Source: JBGLNJ01 sp964353405
GTDB taxonomy: Bacteria; Chloroflexota; Anaerolineae; Fen-1058
Length of the DNA: 8,235 nt
Assembly (NCBI GenBank): GCA_964353405.1
Contig: CAYGWJ010000205.1
Span: 1-8,235, forward strand
Reading direction: 5' to 3'
Each line of letters starts with the position of its first letter. Within the stretch, counting starts at the first letter, position 1. Of this stretch, positions 1 to 5,288 are shown one piece after another. The notes under the pieces were generated by a model, which made no database searches, was not told the origin of the DNA, and saw only the letters and a program-made list of their open reading frames with translations. The position numbers and the translations under genes were made by a program.

Positions 1-600
1 TACCGGCAAAGTTGACATTGGAGCGTCGCCAGTGACAAAATCTCCGGCAAAATAGTCGGTTTGCAGGGTGTTTTTGCCTTGTGCCGGCCGAGATTTTGTC
101 ACACCTGCGGTCCGGATGTCGCTTTTGCTTGGACTCTGATCATACTTCAAGCAGGAATTGTCGCAGTAAATCTGATAGGTTGCCCAAGGTTACAAGCTCA
201 TTAGCCGACCCCGCCACCTTGGCTCCCACAAAAGCTTTGACCTCGTGTTGCACGGGGGGATAATACCGATGCTCCTATTTTACTCCCCAATTGCCAAGCC
301 GCAAAACGCAACGGCTCGTCGGGTGCGTTTCAATTATTGGGTGACTTGTCCGTTAGACGCACACAACGCAAATTCGGTGTCCAGGATCGTCAGAGCACTG
401 CGCCGATACCGGCGGCCCCAAAAACTGAAGCAAGTCCCGGTCACACACCTGCGGCCCTCTATCGAGTGCCACGCCGGACTCGATCAGAAAAAAGTCTAAG
501 GGAAGCGTGTAACGAGGGCATTACAGAACGTATCGCGGTATAACAAATGTATAACAGTGAATGCGGGCCGAGTTGACAGTGGTTAGACTAAAGCCTTCGT
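1..600. other. Gene-poor 600-bp block
   Basis: No reading frame here resembles a protein I recognise. Several short frames are open on both strands, none with a good ribosome binding site. The block looks less GC-rich than the genes to its right. It contains an inverted repeat at 32-102, a 7-bp inverted repeat (184-190 with 216-222), a 6-bp inverted repeat (323-328 with 357-362) and an 8-bp direct repeat (538-545 and 549-556). On the minus strand, one frame is open from 189 to the left edge, 63 codons, with no convincing start. I saw no tRNA-like TPsiC or acceptor-stem pattern. It may be intergenic DNA, a decayed gene, or hold a small RNA I cannot identify. No clear hairpin-plus-T-run terminator follows the PHP gene that ends at 601. 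Confidence 0.5.
32..102. repeat. Inverted repeat, 13-bp perfect arms
   Basis: GTGACAAAATCTC at 32-44 is the exact reverse complement of 90-102. Inside it, a second pair of arms (GGCAAAA at 46-52 with TTTTGCC at 72-78) extends the dyad, with an unpaired stretch on the right side around 79-89. An RNA from either strand could fold into a long bulged hairpin. There is no T-run immediately after either arm, so a simple intrinsic terminator is not obvious. It could be a mobile-element end, a dispersed palindromic repeat or a regulatory structure for a gene to the left of the window. Confidence 0.6.
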
Positions 601-1635
601 TCAGCGCACAAAAATCGGGTTGCTGAAAATCCAGCCCTTGCCGCCTCGATACACCTGCACGCGATACGCGCCCGCCTCTATGACCAGATGCTTGCACGCC
701 TGGCCGAAAGTGTGCGCAATGACACGCCCGTTGCAGACGATTTGAATGCTGCCCGGCAGCGGCGTGGCGGCTTCCAGCGTCACCGCACCCGCGCGGCTGA
801 CCTCGCCACCCAGCGTCGCCACCTCCAGGCCCGACCGCGCCTGGAACCAAAAACCACGCGTGCTGCCGAGCACATCGCAGCCCACCCAGGCGCGACCATA
901 CCGCAGAGCGTCAAGAATTACTGCTTGATCGGCCGCCACGTCGCCTGCCAGGGGATCCTCGACCAAGATGTGTGTGTTGACAGCGCTAAAGAGATACTCG
1001 TAGGGAAAGATCGTGCGGCGCAACGGCCCCAGCGTATAGACGTTGCCATGTGCATCCGCCCCGCCAATGCCCACCACAAGCTGACCACCGGCCGATAGCT
1101 GATCCCACAGTTCCAGCGCGGCTGGGAAAGGCCCGCGAATTCCGGCGGTTGGAGCATAGGCATACAAAAGAGCGTGCAACACCGTCGGGATGCGCGTCTT
1201 GAACTCGGACATGTAATTCCAGATTTCGATGCCCGTGTAGCCGGTCACTTGCCAGTCCGCCCAACCCAACGCTTCTTCGCGTCCGAGGCGGCTGGCATAT
1301 TCGACCGGGTGCGCGAGAAAGGTCAACGCGCCACGGTCGCTGGCCGCGTCAATCACGACTTGCGGATTGGGCGCGAGCGGCGCAAGCTCGCAGTCTGCAC
1401 CAAAGACAAGCAGGTGATTGGCCTGCGGCACGCGACGGCAATCATGGATTTCTTCGCCGACGAGCAGCAACAGGTTGTCGTAATAGCCAGCCACACCTTT
1501 GACCCAGATGTTGTGATCGGTGACGATGACCCAGTCCAGCCCGGCGCGCGCGGCGGCCCCGGCAATCTGGAGATGCGTCGCCGTGCCGTCCGAGTAGACC
1601 GTGTGCATGTGCAGGTTGCCGACAAGCTCGATCAT
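601..1635 (-). CDS. PHP-domain metallohydrolase (CehA/McbA-like)
   Basis: A predicted 344-residue soluble metal-dependent phosphoesterase or hydrolase of the PHP superfamily. The metal-binding motifs appear in the expected order: NLHMHTVYSDGT (His9, His11, Asp16), TDHN (Asp40-His41), GEE (Glu61-Glu62), a His in AHP (His109), and GGADAH near residues 191-196 (Asp194, His196). The region after about residue 250 looks like a small beta-rich C-terminal domain, as seen in CehA/McbA-type members. The ATG at 1635 is preceded by GAGGT at a good distance (1642-1646), which supports this start. PHP domains of this type act on phosphoesters or related substrates, but the sequence does not tell which. 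It is the last gene of the minus-strand series, 111 bp after the ATL gene, and a heptamer repeat array occupies much of that gap. Fold assignment is firm; substrate unknown. Confidence 0.88.
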   Translation of the reverse strand: MIELVGNLHMHTVYSDGTATHLQIAGAAARAGLDWVIVTDHNIWVKGVAGYYDNLLLLVGEEIHDCRRVPQANHLLVFGADCELAPLAPNPQVVIDAASDRGALTFLAHPVEYASRLGREEALGWADWQVTGYTGIEIWNYMSEFKTRIPTVLHALLYAYAPTAGIRGPFPAALELWDQLSAGGQLVVGIGGADAHGNVYTLGPLRRTIFPYEYLFSAVNTHILVEDPLAGDVAADQAVILDALRYGRAWVGCDVLGSTRGFWFQARSGLEVATLGGEVSRAGAVTLEAATPLPGSIQIVCNGRVIAHTFGQACKHLVIEAGAYRVQVYRGGKGWIFSNPIFVR

Positions 1636-1685
1636 CGTTCTACCTCACAAACTAGAGGGCCTTGCGTCGCCGACCCAACCGAGAC

Positions 1686-1748
1686 ACGTTTTACGTATTA
1701 CGTATTACGTATTACGTATTACGTTTCACGTTTTACGTTTCACGTTTC
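1686..1748. repeat. Heptanucleotide tandem repeat, 9 units of ACGTWTY
   Basis: Nine consecutive 7-bp units: ACGTTTT, four times ACGTATT, then ACGTTTC, ACGTTTT, ACGTTTC, ACGTTTC. The array fills most of the gap between the ATL and PHP genes. Its last two bases lie within the ATL stop codon (TGA, read from 1749 to 1747). It resembles the short tandemly repeated heptamers reported from cyanobacteria and seen in some Chloroflexota. The open plus-strand frames through it, rich in Tyr, Val, Arg, Phe and Thr, are translations of the repeat and not genes. Confidence 0.92.
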
Positions 1749-2112
1749 AGAACAGAGATGGCTGTTCAACTTGCGTCTGCTTTTCGTCTGTTTGGCCTGG
1801 GCCTTGCCAGCCGAAGCGTTTCATATCAATGCGACCCCGCGCGTCGAACGTAATGCCCTCGGCTTCCAATCGCATTCGCTGGATTTCGCCGCCTTTGCCC
1901 GGCAAGCTGATCTTGCCTTCACGATTGACGATGCGCTGCCAGGGCACATCGCTGCCTTCGGGCGTGCCGGCCATTGCGTACCCGACCATGCGCGCATCGC
2001 AGCCCACGCCGACGATCAGGGCGATCTGTCCATAGCTGGCGACCTTGCCGCGCGGAACTTTTCTCACGACTTGATAGATGCGAGAAAAGAGCTGACTGTC
2101 ACGTTCTGGCAT
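1747..2112 (-). CDS. Alkyltransferase-like protein (ATL, MGMT-fold)
   Basis: A predicted 121-residue DNA-binding protein of the alkyltransferase-like family, which has the C-terminal fold of O6-methylguanine-DNA methyltransferase. ATLs bind O6-alkylguanine lesions, flip the base out and hand the site to nucleotide excision repair, without removing the alkyl group. Seen here: the MGMT-like VPRGKVASYGQIA segment (residues 19-31, with Tyr27), ARMVGYAM with the likely arginine finger Arg41, and VPWQRIVN, where Trp58 stands at the place of the catalytic Cys in the PCHR motif. That substitution defines the ATL subfamily. The tail after about residue 103 is Gln-rich and probably disordered. The ATG at 2112 overlaps the preceding 74-codon ORF by 14 bp, and an AAAGG lies upstream at a slightly long distance. 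The stop codon runs into the heptamer repeat array. Confidence 0.88.
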   Translation of the reverse strand: MPERDSQLFSRIYQVVRKVPRGKVASYGQIALIVGVGCDARMVGYAMAGTPEGSDVPWQRIVNREGKISLPGKGGEIQRMRLEAEGITFDARGRIDMKRFGWQGPGQTDEKQTQVEQPSLF

Positions 2113-2323
2113 TTTGCTTATCGCCTTTCACGTGTCGCCGGTACCGGTTGTACAGGTTCCTTTGGATGCCGCAGGAATTGGCGCGTAATGCCATGATAAC
2201 GGCCAATGTCCAATCGGGCGGCACGTTGGGCCGCCGGTTGACGCGCGTGGTAAAGCGGTTCTCGAACGTGGCGCGTGAAATGTCACAACCGCGCGCCTGA
2301 AGATGGGTCACTCTTCGGTTCAT
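2099..2323 (-). CDS. Unknown 74-residue basic protein
   Basis: I do not recognise this ORF. It encodes a small, Arg-rich, basic product with no membrane segment. The stretch around residues 14-36 (CDISRATFENRF onward) resembles part of a helix-turn-helix in style, but I cannot assign a family. Its ATG overlaps the stop codon of the MttB-type gene as ATGA, and its end overlaps the ATL start by 14 bp. These are the spacings expected of a translationally coupled operon gene, and they fill a gap that would otherwise be about 200 bp. There is no Shine-Dalgarno sequence of its own, so it would depend on coupling. It could equally be non-coding DNA between two operon genes. Moderate to low confidence that it is real. 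Confidence 0.4.
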   Translation of the reverse strand: MNRRVTHLQARGCDISRATFENRFTTRVNRRPNVPPDWTLAVIMALRANSCGIQRNLYNRYRRHVKGDKQNART

Positions 2324-3777
2324 GCGGAAGGCAGCCCGGGCAGTTTGTCCATCCCGGCTTGCTTTGCTTCACGCTCGACGATGCCGCGCAGCTCGCGCCC
2401 GGCATCGGGCGGAAGCGCAGGCCGCCGGTAACGGGACAGCAGTTCCTTTACGCGCAACCTGGCGCGCGCAAAGGTATCCAGCCCCCCGCCCTGCTGCCAC
2501 GCGCGAATCGAGCCGCGGTCAATCACAGGCGATGGCAAATGCTGTTCCTTGCTGAACAGTTGTCGCGTGACCTTTTGCTTCATAAAGTCACCCTTGAAGT
2601 TCATTCCTACAAACATCTCTGTCGCAAGCGTCCGAGTGCGCTGTTCGATGCCGTCCAAGAGTCGCAGTGCCATCCCAATCGCTTCGGCATCCACGACGAG
2701 CTTTTCCACGCTGAAGCAAGCCAGAAAGTCGAGCATGCCCGCGCCGCTGATCATGTTGACGCCACCCAGCGCGCCCAGCACTGCCGTCACGCCCGATTCA
2801 AGCCCGGCCTGCGCGTCTACCAGCTTGGCGTCGCTCGCGCCGAGGTAACAGTGAGTCGGCAGACCGAGTGACTTGCCGACCTGTGCGTAAGCCACATCAA
2901 TCATGGCCGTCTCGACCGCGCCCATCGGCGTTGTGCCCTGGCGCATATCAAAGATCGCCGGAGCGCCGCCCCAGACGACGGGCGCGCCGGGATTGGCAAG
3001 CTGGTGAATCACCACACCGCTGGTAGATTCCGCCGCGTGCTGGACAATCGAGCCGAGCAGCGTGACAGGCGCGGTCGCTCCCGCCAGAGGCATCGAGATG
3101 GTCTGAGCCGGCACGCGGGCACGCGCCAGGTCCATCAAGCTCTGCGAGCCGAACTCGCTCCAGATGAGCGGCGGCGAGGGGCACACATCAAACACAGCGC
3201 GAGGCTGTTTCGCCAGTTTGTCGCGCCCGCCGGAAATCGCTGCCAGCATGTCAATCATGACCTGGGTCGTCTTGGTGGAAAACGCGCCGGTGATGATGGG
3301 CTTGTCGGAATACAGCAACACGATAAACAAACGATACAGGTCGCCCACGTCCTTGGCCACATCGTTGCAGACGACCGCCGTGCTTTGGGCAGCCAGCTCG
3401 GGCAGCATCTCTGTCACCATGACGATGCGGGCCAGATCGGCCGCCATCGAGCTCTTGTGCTCCAGCGTGTCCGGGTCGAGGATATGCACGCCGGACGAGC
3501 CGGGGTCAAACGTGACAGCATCGCCGCCATAGTGAACGCTGGACGAGCCGTCGCGTCCGTACACATCAAACTCGCGCGGAACGCTGGCCAGGCACTGAAT
3601 CGCCAGCGTCTCGGGGATGCGGACAATGTCGCCCTCGACGGCGGCGCCATGGTCGGACATCAGGGCGCGCGCTTGTGCAGACTGAACCTTGATGCCCGGT
3701 TCACGCATCAGCTCGAACGCTTCGGACAACACGGACTCGATGGTTTCTTGAGTGAGCAATTCCAGTTTGGGTCGCAT
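2320..3777 (-). CDS. MttB-superfamily methyltransferase, no pyrrolysine
   Basis: A predicted 485-residue cytoplasmic enzyme of the trimethylamine methyltransferase (MttB, COG5598) superfamily. Members move a methyl group from a methylated amine to a cobalamin-carrying corrinoid protein. The family is recognisable from the N-terminal MRPKLELLTQE, the FDPGSSGVHILDP segment (about 90-102), the PLAGATAPVTL segment (230-240), GAPVVWGGAPA (264-274), and the conserved SDAKLVDAQAGLES block (315-328) followed by GGVNMISGAGMLD (338-350). The frame runs through without an in-frame TAG, so this is a non-pyrrolysine member, the class that includes enzymes for glycine betaine, proline betaine, carnitine and related quaternary amines. 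The substrate cannot be told from sequence. The ATG at 3777 follows AAAGGA at a good distance. No corrinoid protein, second methyltransferase or activase is in the window. The ModE-type regulator lies 133 bp upstream; a weak TTGCAC/TGTAAA promoter with a long 19-bp spacer is possible in that gap. Confidence 0.87.
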   Translation of the reverse strand: MRPKLELLTQETIESVLSEAFELMREPGIKVQSAQARALMSDHGAAVEGDIVRIPETLAIQCLASVPREFDVYGRDGSSSVHYGGDAVTFDPGSSGVHILDPDTLEHKSSMAADLARIVMVTEMLPELAAQSTAVVCNDVAKDVGDLYRLFIVLLYSDKPIITGAFSTKTTQVMIDMLAAISGGRDKLAKQPRAVFDVCPSPPLIWSEFGSQSLMDLARARVPAQTISMPLAGATAPVTLLGSIVQHAAESTSGVVIHQLANPGAPVVWGGAPAIFDMRQGTTPMGAVETAMIDVAYAQVGKSLGLPTHCYLGASDAKLVDAQAGLESGVTAVLGALGGVNMISGAGMLDFLACFSVEKLVVDAEAIGMALRLLDGIEQRTRTLATEMFVGMNFKGDFMKQKVTRQLFSKEQHLPSPVIDRGSIRAWQQGGGLDTFARARLRVKELLSRYRRPALPPDAGRELRGIVEREAKQAGMDKLPGLPSA

Positions 3778-3910
3778 GGCTTCCTTTCTTCAATTGAACC
3801 AAGACGCCAGGCAGGCCAGGCCAGTCTCTTTACACCACGAACTCGCGGTCACTGTGCAACAGGAAAACCTGTCCCTTGCGTCCTGGCAGCAAGTTTGTGA
3901 TTGAGGGCTA

Positions 3911-4261
3911 TTACGGGCCGAAGGATTCGGCCGGGCCGAAGGATTCGGCAAAGCGCCGGGCGACGACGTCGTCAATGCCCTGGCTGAACTTTTCAAAGCG
4001 GGCCACGTAATCGCGTGCAGCAGCGGTGAGGCGCGCACCTCCGCCGTGCGCGCCGCCGGTCTGCGTTTCCACCAGCTCCACACCCAGGCGCGTTTCCATC
4101 TCGTGGAGCTTTTCCCACGCGCGGTGATACGAGACCTTCATGACCTCGGCAGCGGCGCTGATGGAGCCGGCCTGGTCAATCGCGCGCAAGAGATTCACGC
4201 GCCACTTGCTCAGCACCACCTGGCCGTCTTTTTCAACCCAGAGATTCGATTTAGGCTGCAT
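3911..4261 (-). CDS. ModE-type winged-helix transcriptional regulator
   Basis: A predicted 116-residue DNA-binding protein matching the N-terminal domain of the molybdate regulator ModE (COG2005, LysR-like winged helix). Seen here: KWRVNLLRAIDQAGSISAAA (about 18-37), then MKVSYHRAWEKLHEMETRLG as the recognition helix region, then the wing GGAHGGGARLTAAARDYV. There is no C-terminal TOBE/molybdate-binding domain, so it may not sense molybdate. The start at 4261 is chosen over an upstream ATG at 4387 because GGAGGTGA sits 4 bases before it and a strong promoter lies just upstream. The upstream ATG would extend into the EamA gene. The C-terminus ends AESFGPAESFGP, the product of an 18-bp tandem duplication. 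Its neighbours suggest that it controls the MttB-type gene, itself, or both. This is inference. Confidence 0.85.
   Translation of the reverse strand: MQPKSNLWVEKDGQVVLSKWRVNLLRAIDQAGSISAAAEVMKVSYHRAWEKLHEMETRLGVELVETQTGGAHGGGARLTAAARDYVARFEKFSQGIDDVVARRFAESFGPAESFGP
3914..3949. repeat. Perfect 18-bp tandem duplication at the regulator's 3' end
   Basis: CGGGCCGAAGGATTCGGC occurs twice back to back (3914-3931 and 3932-3949), immediately inside the stop codon of the ModE-type gene. Eighteen bases is six codons, so the copy stays in frame and doubles the last residues of the protein. Each unit contains the dyad CCGAA-GGA-TTCGG; across the junction it extends to 7-bp arms (3916-3922 with 3926-3932). 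Confidence 0.9.
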
Positions 4262-4291
4262 AGAATCACCTCCGCCGAGAGTCGTGATGCG

Positions 4292-4320
4292 ATTGTAATG
4301 TGACCGGCGCATCCGGTCAA
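4292..4320 (-). promoter_or_regulatory. Sigma70-type promoter of the ModE-type gene
   Basis: On the minus strand, TTGACC (4320-4315) and TACAAT (4297-4292) are separated by exactly 17 bp. Each hexamer matches the consensus at five of six positions. Transcription would start near 4285, leaving a leader of about 24 bases that holds the GGAGGTGA ribosome binding site (4273-4266). The -35 box overlaps the end of the EamA gene. Confidence 0.65.
4301..4319. promoter_or_regulatory. Palindrome over the -35 box, candidate operator
   Basis: TGACCGG (4301-4307) and CCGGTCA (4313-4319) are perfect inverted repeats around a 5-bp centre. The dyad covers most of the -35 box and part of the spacer of the regulator's promoter, the usual place for a repressor operator. 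It also includes the TGA stop of the EamA gene. As RNA it could form a 7-bp hairpin at the EamA 3' end, but no U-run follows, so a terminator role is less likely. Confidence 0.5.
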
Positions 4321-5288
4321 GCGGAAGCCAGCGCGCTTGGCACAGGCGCGCGGCCTTCGCCAATGCGCAGAATGACCACGCAGGCAACGATCAACGCACT
4401 GCCCATCCACTGCGGCGTGGTCAGCCGTTCGCTCAAGAACAGGTACGCCAGCACAGCCGTCATCGCCGGCTCGAGCGTGCAGATGAGATTCGCCACGCTG
4501 GCAGGCAGATACGTCAGGCTGACCGTGTACAACCCAAAGCCGCCGAGGGTCGGGCCGACCGCCAACACGATCAGCGCGCCCCACCCCACCAGCGACGAAC
4601 CGAGCCACATCAGGCTGGGCGGATGCGGAGCGCCGGGCAAGGCGCCGGGGACGACGATGTAAGCCAGCACGAACGCCGAGGCGCCGGCAAAGGTGTAGAG
4701 TGTGGCCGTCCACGGGTTGATGCCACGGCGCGAGGACACTTTGCCCATCAGACTGTACCCGGCAAAGAGCACACCCGCCAGCAAGCCAGTGGCGATGCCC
4801 AGAGGATTGACCTGCCATGCGCCCGGACTGTATGCGCCGGAGATCAACGTGCACCCGGCGATGCTGAGCAGCACTGCTACCGCCTTGATCCGGTCGAACC
4901 GTTCGTGCAACAACCACCAGGCCAGAACTGCCGTATACGCAGGCGAGCTATATGCCAGTACTGTGGCCACAGCCGCGCCGTTGAGCGCGACGGACACGGT
5001 CCACAGCGAGTTGAAGACAGACAGCACGAAACCGTAAACGAACAAGAACAGCAAATGACGGCGGTCAACGTGCAAGAGCGAGGGAGCTATCATCACGAAG
5101 GCTATCACGAGCGCAAGAGAGACAGCCGCGTCACGCCAAAAGGCCAGAACGAGCGGCGGCAAGCGATACGTCTCTGTGAGATAGCGGATGAATATGGCCG
5201 TGAATGACCAAAAGGTAGTTGCCGCCAGAGCGATCAGATATCCTTGGGTGACCCTGGACGTTGCAGGAATAGTCCTATCCACTTTCAA
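4317..5288 (-). CDS. EamA/DMT-family permease
   Basis: A predicted inner-membrane transporter of the drug/metabolite transporter superfamily with ten transmembrane helices in two EamA repeats. The first helix begins at GYLIALAATTFWSF. The end of the first repeat carries AYSSPAYTAVLAWWLLHERF, and the second carries TLEPAMTAVLAYLFLSERLT; these are the two matching Pro-containing segments with the ER motif typical of the family. Substrates of EamA proteins range from amino acids and nucleosides to other metabolites, and the sequence gives no clue which. The frame is open back to an ATG at 5357, but that would overlap tilS by 73 bp. I prefer TTG at 5288, which overlaps the tilS stop as TTGA and has AAGAG seven bases upstream. 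GTG at 5282 is an alternative. Length is then about 323 residues, normal for the family. The gene is probably cotranscribed with tilS. Confidence 0.87.
   Translation of the reverse strand: MKVDRTIPATSRVTQGYLIALAATTFWSFTAIFIRYLTETYRLPPLVLAFWRDAAVSLALVIAFVMIAPSLLHVDRRHLLFLFVYGFVLSVFNSLWTVSVALNGAAVATVLAYSSPAYTAVLAWWLLHERFDRIKAVAVLLSIAGCTLISGAYSPGAWQVNPLGIATGLLAGVLFAGYSLMGKVSSRRGINPWTATLYTFAGASAFVLAYIVVPGALPGAPHPPSLMWLGSSLVGWGALIVLAVGPTLGGFGLYTVSLTYLPASVANLICTLEPAMTAVLAYLFLSERLTTPQWMGSALIVACVVILRIGEGRAPVPSALASA

Noticed and set aside
81..543. Three short plus-strand ORFs (81-263, 245-499, 337-543)
   Set aside because: They overlap one another in different frames, lack ribosome binding sites and resemble nothing I know. 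Competing frames are equally open on the other strand.
1601..2196. Plus-strand frames through the heptamer array (Tyr/Val/Arg/Thr-rich repeats)
   Set aside because: They are translations of a 7-bp tandem repeat and of the antisense of ATL and PHP; the minus-strand genes have clear families.
2320..3777. Possible pyrrolysine-containing MttB
   Set aside because: The frame has no internal TAG; it is open over the full family length.
3859..3872. ACAGG-AAAA-CCTGT hairpin between the regulator and the MttB-type gene
   Set aside because: The stem is only 5 bp with no U-run after it, so I do not call a terminator.
4262..4387. Upstream ATG at 4387 for the ModE-type regulator
   Set aside because: The extra 42 residues fall inside the EamA gene and upstream of the promoter; GGAGGTGA marks the ATG at 4261.
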